Shown one piece after another: positions 8,302-15,691 of a stretch of 64,000 nucleotides of DNA (positions are counted from its first letter, which is position 1; each line of letters begins with the position of its first letter). The stretch is taken from contig CAZGFD010000015.1 in the NCBI GenBank assembly GCA_964525045.1, forward strand, positions 1 to 64,000, given 5' to 3'. This stretch comes from G020348185 sp964525045. GTDB taxonomy: Bacteria; Nitrospirota; Nitrospiria; Nitrospirales; UBA8639. The notes beneath the pieces are model-generated. The model was not told the origin of the DNA and ran no database searches. It worked only from the letters and a program-made list of their open reading frames with translations. The translations under genes were made by a program, and so were the position numbers.

Positions 8302-9615
8302 TTATATCTCATAGGCCCGCTCGCTGTGTTCACTGAGATCCAAGCCCATTATCTCTTCCTCCGTCGTAACCCGCAGCCCCACTAGAGCATCAACCACTTT
8401 GACAATGATGAAGGTTCCGACAAATGAGAACACCCACGTAGCCCCGATGCCAACGGCCTGAATGCCGACCTGACCTGGATTCCCAAAGAACAGGCCCGTT
8501 CCGCCTCCCATGCTCGCAAACAGCCCTGTAGCAAGAGCACCCCAGGTACCCCCTATACCGTGAATACCCAGAACATCTAACGCATCGTCATAGCCCATTT
8601 TATTTTTCAACAAGACCCCAAAGTAGCAGGCCACCCCACCCCCCAAGCCAATCCAGATAGCAGAAATCGGTCCCACAAATCCAGCGGCAGGTGTAATAGC
8701 CACCAACCCAGCGACAGCCCCGCTAGCCGCACCCAATATCGTTGGTTTCCCCCTATATCCCCACTCGACAGCTAACCACGCCAACGCCCCTGCGGCCGTA
8801 GCCACATGTGTAGCCACAAAGGCACTTGCGGCAATCCCATCTGCCGCCAAAGCACTTCCAGCGTTAAAACCAAACCACCCTACCCACAGGAGACTGGCGC
8901 CAACCAGGGTTAATGGAAGGTTGTGAGGAGCCATTTTCACTGTTCCGTAGCCGTGGCGATTCCCGAGGGCGAGGGCGCAAGCCAGCGCGGCCACACCCGA
9001 GCTAATATGGACAACAGTTCCTCCCGCAAAGTCTAGATCACCCAAACCACCGAGCCAACCCCCTCCCCAGACCCAATGGGCCAAGGGCGAATAAATAAAG
9101 GTGGCCCACAGAACGGTAAAGAGGAGAAAAGCACAAAACTTCATCCTTTCGGCAACTGCTCCACTGATCAAGGCAACGGTGATCCCGGCAAACATCAATT
9201 GGAACACCATAAAGGCGGCGTGCGGAATCGTTGAATCGGGAAGTGGATCTGGCCCCACGCCATTCAAACCAAACCATTCCAATCCTCCAATCAGTCCACC
9301 GACGTCGGTGCCAAAGGCCAAGGTATACCCCCAAAGCACCCAGACAATGCTAACCACACACACCGCTGAAAAGCTGTGCATGATGGTGCTTAAGACGTTT
9401 TTGCTCCGAACCATTCCCCCATAGAACAGAGCAAGTCCCGGAATCGTCATCGCTAACACCAAGGCTGAGGACGTTAAAATCCAGGCTGTATCCCCGGCAC
9501 TGATTTGCGAGGGGGCTTCCGTTTCTTGCCCCAACGCTGGACTCACTCCCGCGACAAGGACGAACCCAAGCCACATACCGAGACCATACATGTTTTTTAA
9601 GTAGTTTTTTCCCAT
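8302..9615 (-). CDS. amt: Ammonium transporter (Amt), copy 2
   Basis: 437 residues, clearly a paralogue of the copy at 6515-7819. It contains DFAGGTVVHISSG, FNAGSALAADG and LGIHGIGGTWG, hence both pore histidines and the acidic residue. N-terminal signal-like helix with A-L-G-Q cleavage region, suggesting that the N-terminus is processed as in E. coli AmtB. Start ATG at 9615 follows AAGGAGGAAGAGATA. Ends with EEEIMGLDLSEHSERAY, the same PII-responsive tail. 93 bp before glnK and 21 bp after the porin gene. Confidence 0.95.
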   Translation of the reverse strand: MGKNYLKNMYGLGMWLGFVLVAGVSPALGQETEAPSQISAGDTAWILTSSALVLAMTIPGLALFYGGMVRSKNVLSTIMHSFSAVCVVSIVWVLWGYTLAFGTDVGGLIGGLEWFGLNGVGPDPLPDSTIPHAAFMVFQLMFAGITVALISGAVAERMKFCAFLLFTVLWATFIYSPLAHWVWGGGWLGGLGDLDFAGGTVVHISSGVAALACALALGNRHGYGTVKMAPHNLPLTLVGASLLWVGWFGFNAGSALAADGIAASAFVATHVATAAGALAWLAVEWGYRGKPTILGAASGAVAGLVAITPAAGFVGPISAIWIGLGGGVACYFGVLLKNKMGYDDALDVLGIHGIGGTWGALATGLFASMGGGTGLFFGNPGQVGIQAVGIGATWVFSFVGTFIIVKVVDALVGLRVTTEEEIMGLDLSEHSERAYEI

Positions 9616-9636
9616 TATCTCTTCCTCCTTGGTTGC

Positions 9637-11049
9637 TTAGAAGAGATAAATGGCTTCAAAGGCCAGGGTATTTTGAAAGCTGGCCGGTCGGTCACCAATT
9701 TGGAAGGTATTCTTATTGGATTTATCGTAGCGGTACTCCAAACGGGTCATCATGGAAGGCACCGGTTTATACAGCAGGGTAATTGTGGTTTCCCACAAAG
9801 TCTGCGCAATTCCGTTGGGAAAACCTGTCGAGGCAGCCGTCACCGCCGTGGCCGTTCCCCCTGACGTAGTGGGGACGGTTGCGGTACCAGAACCAGTTGC
9901 CCCGAAACACACATTGGCTCTTGGTGGATCAAGGGTCCCCAGACAGGTCCTTGTTCCACCGGCATCTTCAAAAATTTCTCCCCGAATTCGCAATCCCCAT
10001 TGATCGGTAAAATCATGGATGGCATAAGCCGCCACTCCATTCCACCGTCCATTCCCCGCCCCACTAATTGCACTGACATTTGCCTGGTTCGCATAGTAGG
10101 CTTCTAGGGTAAAGGAGGTCTGGTCGGTGGCGCGGAAATTAAAAATTCCTCCACCTAAGAGAATATCCTGATCAACCTTTGCATTCCTGGGGCCTTCGGC
10201 GCCCCAGAAAAAGAACCCAGTCGCACTGAGTTTCTCAGTCATATTCCAAGAAAGGGCGGTTTCTATGGAAGGGGTTCCATTGGTATCGCCAGCTGCCTGT
10301 GTGAATGAACTGATTCCCCCGATGGCAAATGAAATGTCATCAGTAAAGTCATACGCACCCCGTATTCCCGTTGTCGTAAAGGGTTCACCCAATCCGAATA
10401 ACCAGGAACGGGAGAAATTTGGATTGTATGGACTTTCAATGACTTCGAATCCAATCAGGGTATTCTGACGGCCCAACCGGATATCGAACCCTCTTTCATA
10501 AGGAACGACAAATTGGGCATACACCTCCTGAAAGTCTACTTCGTCTCCAAAGTCACTTCCACCCGTAAACTGCGAGTCTTCTCCAAAATCCAGCTTGATT
10601 CGAAACCCGGCATGGTCCACCAATTCACCACCCGTCTTGCCCTGTTTTTCGAGAACAATCTGTGCCATGTGAACTCGAAATGCATCACTGTCGACATCGA
10701 AAATCCGAAGACTATTGACCCCCGAGGAAGGATTGCCAAAATTTTGTGTGTAGGACACATCGACGAACCCATAGAGATGTAAGTCCAAGGTTTCTGATAG
10801 ACTTCGGCGTTTTATAGCCTTTTCTACGGCTTCCTCGAGTGCACCGACTTTTCCTGGTTCTTTGACCAACCGGTCATATTCTTCGTCAAATCCTTCAGTT
10901 GATTTTTCGCTGGCTGGTTTTTCGTCAACTGTTTCTTGTGCAAACACCTGAAACGATTGGCCTGGACCGACCAAGAGTAAAATAGCCCCCAGAATGCCGA
11001 CAAAGCGGATTTTGGCGTTATGACCGGTCTTCATTAGTCTGAAGCTCAT
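9637..11049 (-). CDS. Outer-membrane beta-barrel porin
   Basis: 470 residues. Signal peptide ends near FAQE (about residue 38). A short acidic/helical region (EEYDRLVKEPGKVGALEEAV) is followed by many alternating beta strands, with a barrel-like ending FEAIYLF whose final Phe is typical for BAM recognition. The motif LYGFVDVSYTQNF and later RLGRQNTLIGFEV resemble the BBP2/DUF1597 porin-like family. Start at 11049 has AAGGAG nine bases upstream. First gene of the ammonium group, 21 bp before amt copy 2, so it may supply ammonium or urea entry across the outer membrane; that substrate is inferred only from context. Confidence 0.85.
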   Translation of the reverse strand: MSFRLMKTGHNAKIRFVGILGAILLLVGPGQSFQVFAQETVDEKPASEKSTEGFDEEYDRLVKEPGKVGALEEAVEKAIKRRSLSETLDLHLYGFVDVSYTQNFGNPSSGVNSLRIFDVDSDAFRVHMAQIVLEKQGKTGGELVDHAGFRIKLDFGEDSQFTGGSDFGDEVDFQEVYAQFVVPYERGFDIRLGRQNTLIGFEVIESPYNPNFSRSWLFGLGEPFTTTGIRGAYDFTDDISFAIGGISSFTQAAGDTNGTPSIETALSWNMTEKLSATGFFFWGAEGPRNAKVDQDILLGGGIFNFRATDQTSFTLEAYYANQANVSAISGAGNGRWNGVAAYAIHDFTDQWGLRIRGEIFEDAGGTRTCLGTLDPPRANVCFGATGSGTATVPTTSGGTATAVTAASTGFPNGIAQTLWETTITLLYKPVPSMMTRLEYRYDKSNKNTFQIGDRPASFQNTLAFEAIYLF

Positions 11050-11263
11050 ACTTATTTCTCCTTGTCATGTTAAAAGGTGTGACCCACCTGACTGCCTCAG
11101 ACCACCTTGTCAATGCACGCCTTTGTGCACGAAAACTAAATTACTCTGACATCCGATCCGTTGAAAAAGAAAACGCTTTACATTCAATTAGTATTTTTCT
11201 GATGCTCCCTTTCTGTTGGCCTTCCGTTGAACTCCCAATCAACTATGTGGGAAGCTCAAAAAC

Positions 11264-11301
11264 AAAAAAAAAGTCCCCAGCCCCTTTAAGGCTGAGGACT
11301 T
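11264..11301 (-). terminator. Orphan intrinsic terminator in the porin leader
   Basis: On the minus strand a 12-bp stem (one mismatch/wobble) with a 7-base loop at 11271-11301 is followed by nine T residues (A-run 11264-11272 on plus). No minus-strand gene lies upstream of it, so it either ends a small RNA or attenuates transcription into the porin-amt operon. Confidence 0.8.
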
Positions 11302-11362
11302 CATCGTCCAATTCCTAATGTTAAACTTCTACGGAAACGGCACTGTCCCCGCAAGGTGGCTT
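11264..11362 (-). ncRNA. Candidate small RNA or attenuated leader
   Basis: A minus-strand TTGACA box (11387-11392), a weak -10 region (GATAGA) 16 bases on, and a strong terminator about 100 bases later would define a transcript of roughly 95-100 nt. It includes GGGGACAGTGCCGTTTCCG. No known RNA family was matched. The string is also reminiscent of dispersed REP-type elements, so this could be a repeat relic. Confidence 0.3.
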
Positions 11363-11614
11363 CTTCTATCAACTCATATGGGCATCTGTCAAGACATTTT
11401 TCCCAGGCCAGGAAATTCCTGGGTTACGGATCCGTGACGCTACATGGGGGTTCACTTCTGATAGGCAGTGATGATCCTCGTTCATAAAATAGAGAAATTC
11501 AGCATTAGTCAAATTGACATTCATCAAGCGCTGGGCTAGGTTTTGTTACGTATACACTCTTTTCTTTCAAACGGACGGTTTCTTCTGTCACCCTAATCAT
11601 TTGGAGGTCGACTC

Positions 11615-12538
11615 ATGCTTGGTATCCCGACTGAACATTTCACAGGTTGGCTCACCGCCAGTTCTTTGGCAATTTTTGAAGCGTTGGTTAGAATTTCAGT
11701 TACCTTCTTAATCGGATTTCTTGCCAGTAAGGCGATTCGCTTAGCCATTTCACATTTTGAAAAACTGCTCATACAGGCCAAGGAGGATAGAGAACCAGTC
11801 CCTGGCTCAGCTCAAAAGCAGATCACCACATTAACGGGATTATTGCAGACTCTGGCCGTCTCCATCGTGTGGGCGATTGCCGTCATCATCGCTCTCGATC
11901 AGCTTGGTCTCGATATTACTCCGGTTCTGGCCAGTGCCGGCATTCTCGGTCTGGCCATTGGATTCGGAGCCCAAAACCTCGTCCGCGATGTGATCAGTGG
12001 GTTTTTTATTATCCTTGAAAACCAAATCCGGCTCGGGGATGTGGGGATCGTCAATGGCACGGGAGGATTAGTGGAAAAAATCAGCTTTCGCACTATCACC
12101 ATACGTGACCTTTCCGGAGTCGTACACGTTTTCCCGAACGGAACCATTACAACCTTGTCAAACATGACGAAAGGATGGTCTGGGTATGTAATGGACATCG
12201 GAGTGGCTTACAAAGAAGATACGGATCGCGTGTCTCAGGTTATGGCCTCCGTTGCCGAAGAAATGAGACAAGATCCAGAATTTTCTCCGAAGATCCTAGA
12301 ACCGATTGAAATACTTGGGGTCGACAAGTTCGGATCTTCTGAGGTGGTGATTAAAGCCCGGCTAAAGACCCTGCCCATCCAACAATGGTCCGTGGGACGT
12401 GAATATCGCCGTCGGCTAAAAAAAGCCTTTGATGCCCAAGGGATTGAAATTCCCTTTCCACATCGAACCCTTTATATGGGAGAAGCCAGTTCACCGTTTA
12501 TTATTCAAAATTCCGTGACCAGTTCTCCAACAACATAA
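11615..12538 (+). CDS. mscS: MscS-family mechanosensitive channel
   Basis: 307 residues, close to E. coli MscS. Three membrane helices: the third (LASAGILGLAIGFGAQNLVRD, about 108-128) carries the Gly/Ala-packed pore helix of the family. The beta domain follows (ENQIRLGDVGIV, VHVFPNGTITTLSN), then the alpha/beta C-terminal domain. It opens under membrane tension to release solutes during hypo-osmotic shock. Start ATG has TTGGAGG upstream. Divergent from the ammonium operon; a beta-helix protein gene follows after 18 bases. Confidence 0.93.
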   Translation: MLGIPTEHFTGWLTASSLAIFEALVRISVTFLIGFLASKAIRLAISHFEKLLIQAKEDREPVPGSAQKQITTLTGLLQTLAVSIVWAIAVIIALDQLGLDITPVLASAGILGLAIGFGAQNLVRDVISGFFIILENQIRLGDVGIVNGTGGLVEKISFRTITIRDLSGVVHVFPNGTITTLSNMTKGWSGYVMDIGVAYKEDTDRVSQVMASVAEEMRQDPEFSPKILEPIEILGVDKFGSSEVVIKARLKTLPIQQWSVGREYRRRLKKAFDAQGIEIPFPHRTLYMGEASSPFIIQNSVTSSPTT

Positions 12539-12556
12539 GACAAACACTTACCCCTC

Positions 12557-13423
12557 ATGACGCACAAAAACCCTGACGATGCCTTCAGCCTCCCCAATGG
12601 TGTGAGATCTGAAGAAACCGAAATTCCCCCGGTAGCTCTTGATTCCCCTCCCGCTAACCCATTGGGCGGCAAAACCCTTGTCGTAGATTCGTCCAATCCC
12701 CAGTATTACTCCAGGCCCAGCGCCGCGTTAAAAGAAGCTGGTCCCAATGATCAAGTCTTTGTGCGAGCAGGCATTTACGAAGATCGCATTTTCTTCAGGG
12801 ATGGCTCAATTCAATTGATTGGAGCAGGCCGGGATCATGTTCAAATCTTCAACCGCCGCAGCGGCACTCTCTACCTTCAACAAGTTCATTCGGGGCGAAT
12901 CGAAGGGATGACCTTCCGGTATCTTGGAAGCGACCAACATTCTCCCATCAATATCCTAGATTCAACTTGCACCATTAAAGGGTGTCGAGCGATGGAAGGC
13001 TTATTGTCGGGTATCGTGATTTACGGATCCCAATGCCGGCCTACCCTACTGGAAAATGAAGTGTGTCGAAACCGTGAATCCGGGATCTTCTCTTTTGCTG
13101 GAGCTCAACCTTACATCACCAAAAACCGGTGTTTTGGAAATTATCATTTCGGAATTGCGGTGCGGGATGACGGCACTCAACCCGATATCGTTCAGAACAT
13201 TTGCACACAAAACCTGCTCAGTGGAATTCTACTCTTTTCCTCGGCCAAGGCTTTAGTACTGAATAACCGCTGCCAAGAGAATGCTCATTGGGGGTTGGTT
13301 ACCACTCCAGAGTGCCAAACTTCTCCTGACCGTGACCAATTGAATGAGGCAAACATTCTGACTCCCAATCCTCGGGGTTCCATGATAGTCACCACCGAAC
13401 CCCTCTCTGAAATCGGGCGGTAA
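12557..13423 (+). CDS. Right-handed parallel beta-helix repeat protein
   Basis: 288 residues with no signal peptide. From about residue 40 it shows a NosD/pectate-lyase-like beta-helix: SRPSAALKEAGPNDQVFVRAG is the characteristic entry, followed by repeated turns such as NEVCRNRESGIFSF, NRCFGNYHFGIAV and NICTQNLLSGILLF. Such solenoids bind or cleave polysaccharides or act as scaffolds. The repeats are rich in Asn and Cys (conserved C in three turns), similar to PbH1 repeats with N-ladders. It starts 18 bases after mscS stop, so it is probably in the same transcript. Lack of export signal is unusual for this fold in bacteria. Function unknown. Confidence 0.8.
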   Translation: MTHKNPDDAFSLPNGVRSEETEIPPVALDSPPANPLGGKTLVVDSSNPQYYSRPSAALKEAGPNDQVFVRAGIYEDRIFFRDGSIQLIGAGRDHVQIFNRRSGTLYLQQVHSGRIEGMTFRYLGSDQHSPINILDSTCTIKGCRAMEGLLSGIVIYGSQCRPTLLENEVCRNRESGIFSFAGAQPYITKNRCFGNYHFGIAVRDDGTQPDIVQNICTQNLLSGILLFSSAKALVLNNRCQENAHWGLVTTPECQTSPDRDQLNEANILTPNPRGSMIVTTEPLSEIGR

Positions 13424-13488
13424 TCCAAGTGTTTTCTTCTTGAATGAACATATTCCCCCCTGGATGAGATTTTAGGGAGTAGGAGAGA

Positions 13489-13881
13489 TCAGGAGGATTG
13501 GCGGGCAGAGCTTTTCCAAAAGCCAACGCCGAGAAAACCCCAACCCGCAAGAAACAGTAGTCCCCCTATAGGGGTAATGGCACCAAACCAACGGACCTCC
13601 GTAAGTGAAAGCACATACAAACTTCCTGAGAAAAAAAAGATGCCAAGGATAAAGGCCCAGGCGCCATAACGAAACAGGGGATGGTTCCAGGAAGCCCATG
13701 CCCATCCAGCAACAAGCACACCCACGGAGTGATACATATGATAGCGAACGCCGGTCTCAAAAACCGCGGACATTTGTGGTGAAAGAAATGGCTTCAGGCC
13801 ATGGGCTCCGAAGGCACCAATGGCCACAGCTACAAACGCCAAAAAGGCTCCAATGACCAAATATTTATTCGTCATGCTCAA
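13489..13881 (-). CDS. DUF423 family membrane protein
   Basis: 130 residues with four predicted membrane helices. GAFLAFVAVAIGAFGAHGL at the start, GVRYHMYHSVGVLVAG in the middle, and the LFFSGSLYVL-type segment (FFFSGSLYVLSL) followed by PIGGLLFLAGW are the diagnostic blocks of DUF423 (YgdD-like) proteins. Inner membrane, function unknown. Convergent with the beta-helix gene and 26 bases before (in transcription) the small lipoprotein gene at 13908-14174 on the same strand, which is upstream. Confidence 0.92.
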   Translation of the reverse strand: MSMTNKYLVIGAFLAFVAVAIGAFGAHGLKPFLSPQMSAVFETGVRYHMYHSVGVLVAGWAWASWNHPLFRYGAWAFILGIFFFSGSLYVLSLTEVRWFGAITPIGGLLFLAGWGFLGVGFWKSSARQSS

Positions 13882-13907
13882 AGGCTATTGAACGCGGGTG
13901 AGCCAAT

Positions 13908-14174
13908 TCATTCTGAATTCAATTTTCTTTCTTCCTGGCCCTTTTCCTTAGCCATCTCTGCAAGGCGTACTTTGGCTTTTTGGGCCCATTCACTTTCCGG
14001 ATGCGTTTGAACAACCCGTTGATAGAGTTCCCGGGCATGAGTTTGATTCTGTTGCTGTTCCTCGAACTGCGCGGTTTCAAAGAGCTGTTTCGGATCCTCC
14101 CCGCATCCCATGAGCCCGCAAACAGACACCCACACCGCTAGGGTGATCCACTGTTTCCATTTTTTACAAAGCAT
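13908..14174 (-). CDS. Small TPR-like lipoprotein
   Basis: 88 residues. Lipoprotein signal with lipobox LMGC at about 21-24. The mature part has a TPR-like helix pair (ARELYQRVVQTHPESEWAQKAKVRLAEM), as found in YbgF/BamD-like tetratricopeptide proteins, but with room for only one or one and a half repeats. Probably anchored in the outer or inner membrane facing the periplasm. Shares the strand with DUF423 gene 26 bases downstream. Partner unknown. Confidence 0.75.
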   Translation of the reverse strand: MLCKKWKQWITLAVWVSVCGLMGCGEDPKQLFETAQFEEQQQNQTHARELYQRVVQTHPESEWAQKAKVRLAEMAKEKGQEERKLNSE

Positions 14175-14696
14175 GACATTCTCCCCAAGAAAATCTCGCT
14201 AGTTTCCACGATTGCATGGTTTCCGTTACGGAATATCCGCTCCTCATACCAATCATAATACCTACTCCTCACTTCCATTTAAACAACTGATCTGTTGAGG
14301 CCGAAATTTTTTAGTAATTCCGATACCAAACGGCAACCCCCTCCCAACTCCAACCCTCTCTTTCAACCTGAAACCTGAAACTTGGAACTTGAAACCCTCC
14401 AAACTGCTGGGTTGCGGGGGCATCCCCGCACCCGGATGCGAGGATTATTCCAATTAATTACCCATTATTCCTATCTGAAGCAGATAACTCATTGAAATAA
14501 CTACAAAAATAATTTTTATCTTCCCTGGCACCTCCATTGCTATGGCTTCAAGTCACAGTACAGCCGGGCTATCCGAAGAGAGGAGGTGATGCAAACTCAA
14601 TCGTTTAGGGATAGCCCGCTCATACGAATCTACGGGGAGGGATTTAAACAATCGGCTCCTATTTATTTGATCATCAAAAAGAACATGGAGGAAAGA
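14175..14696. other. 522-base intergenic region
   Basis: Divergent promoter region. Contains a heptamer repeat array (14368-14395), a GC-rich hairpin GCGGGG-GCAT-CCCCGC near 14413-14428 and a near-perfect ribosome-binding sequence AGGAGGTGATG at 14581-14591. The last could start an N-terminally longer form of the OmpA-like protein (ATG at 14589), but with only two bases of spacing. Confidence 0.5.
14368..14395. repeat. Heptamer tandem repeat (4 units)
   Basis: Units CTGAAAC, CTGAAAC, TTGGAAC, TTGAAAC. Same family as at 6481. Confidence 0.85.
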
Positions 14697-15554
14697 ATGT
14701 CACAACACACACAACCCAACAAGTCATCAGAACAGGTGTCACCACAGGCCCATTCAACCGATTCACAACCTAAAGGGGTCCCCTCAAATGAAACGGGGTG
14801 GTTAGTCTCAGGACTCCTCATCTTGGTGCTCGGTATTGGTGGAATCCTAATGTTTTCTCAAGAGGAAGATCTCCGGGTTGAATCTTCGAAGCCGGTCCCT
14901 TCTGATCAACTCTCACAAGCCTTTCCCTCCCCGGCCATGGCATCCCCCGCTGCCCCCCCGGTCTTACCCGTTTCCATGGCGCCAGGAAGCACATCCCCAG
15001 ATAAGGAGACAACGCTTAATGAGATAGAAGAAAAGGTCATCTACTTTGAATTTGACCAGGCTATCTTATCCGACAAGGCGAAAACCCTTCTCGCATCACA
15101 AGATCAACTTACTATGGATGAAAATAAGACTATTTTGGTTCGGGGTCATACGGACCGGAAAGGGTCCGAAGCCTATAACCAAAATTTAAGTATTCGTCGG
15201 GCAAAAGCGGTCAAAGAATATCTGGTCAGTCTGGGCCACGAAGCAGATTCGATTCATGTGGAAGGTTTTGGCAAAGCACAGCCAACTTGTACTGAGCTGA
15301 CCGATACCTGCGAGGCGCAAAACCGACGGGCGAATTTGTTTTTCAGTAAGCCGGACTCGACCGGTTCCGACTCCGAACTTTTAGTAAGCCAAACCCTCTC
15401 CGAATCAGACAAGGCCCCGATCGCCTCCTCTGAAGCACCCAAGGAGGTTACTTCGTCGGATTCAGAGACCACGATTGAAACGGTTCAGTTAACTGAATCA
15501 GCGGAAGAGGTTCTACCAACGGACCCGATTGCCTCAATCACCACGCCTCAATAA
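14697..15554 (+). CDS. OmpA-family peptidoglycan-binding protein with N-terminal membrane anchor
   Basis: 285 residues from ATG 14697, chosen because GGAGG lies six bases upstream (the frame is open further up). After a polar N-terminus of about 40 residues comes one membrane helix (LVSGLLILVLGIGGILMF), then a Pro/Ala-rich linker and an OmpA C-terminal domain. The latter shows VIYFEFDQAILSDKAKTLL, the RGHTDRKGSEAYN peptidoglycan-binding loop (D and R) and NRRANLFF. A Ser/Glu-rich tail of about 70 residues follows. It likely tethers the inner membrane to peptidoglycan in the periplasm. It lies 137 bases upstream of the sortase-target gene on the same strand. Confidence 0.85.
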   Translation: MSQHTQPNKSSEQVSPQAHSTDSQPKGVPSNETGWLVSGLLILVLGIGGILMFSQEEDLRVESSKPVPSDQLSQAFPSPAMASPAAPPVLPVSMAPGSTSPDKETTLNEIEEKVIYFEFDQAILSDKAKTLLASQDQLTMDENKTILVRGHTDRKGSEAYNQNLSIRRAKAVKEYLVSLGHEADSIHVEGFGKAQPTCTELTDTCEAQNRRANLFFSKPDSTGSDSELLVSQTLSESDKAPIASSEAPKEVTSSDSETTIETVQLTESAEEVLPTDPIASITTPQ

Positions 15555-15566
15555 AACGAGGTACAT

Positions 15567-15623
15567 AGCTGCAGGCCGGACCATCATCCTTATTGGCATA
15601 TGATGGTTTTCGGGCCTGCAGCT
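15567..15623 (+). other. Long imperfect hairpin between OmpA-like gene and sortase target
   Basis: Outer arms AGCTGCAGGCC (15567-15577) and GGCCTGCAGCT (15613-15623) are perfect complements; inner arms ACCATCAT and ATGATGGT also pair. Poor T-run after it, so a classic terminator is doubtful; could be a processing site or a weak terminator. Confidence 0.75.
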
Positions 15624-15691
15624 CGTCTTTGGATTGTTCCGCTCACCATCATCAAATACTTGACCCTGTAGTGATTGGAAAAGGACATCAC

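Larger units (their letters stand above)
11050..11614. other. 565-base divergent intergenic region (porin / mscS)
   Basis: Holds the promoters of the ammonium group (minus) and of mscS (plus). It also contains an orphan minus-strand terminator (11264-11301), a perfect TTGACA box on the minus strand at 11387-11392, and two adjacent palindromes: CCAGGAAATTCCTGG at 11408-11422 and ACGGATCCGT at 11426-11435. No open reading frame of note. Confidence 0.6.

Noticed and set aside
11110..11140. Sigma-54 -24/-12 promoter for the porin-amt operon
   Set aside because: The best match lacks GG at -24 with the required 12-base phasing. A motif scan of the genome is needed.
11330..11425. Cobalamin-riboswitch-like strings CTGTCCCCGCAA and GCCAGGAAATTCCTG on the plus strand
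   Set aside because: The full conserved core and spacing of the riboswitch are missing and the downstream gene is mscS, which is not a B12 gene.
14586..14696. Longer N-terminus for the OmpA-like protein
   Set aside because: The strong ribosome site is too close to its ATG; the ATG at 14697 has GGAGG at normal distance. Still possible as an alternative start.
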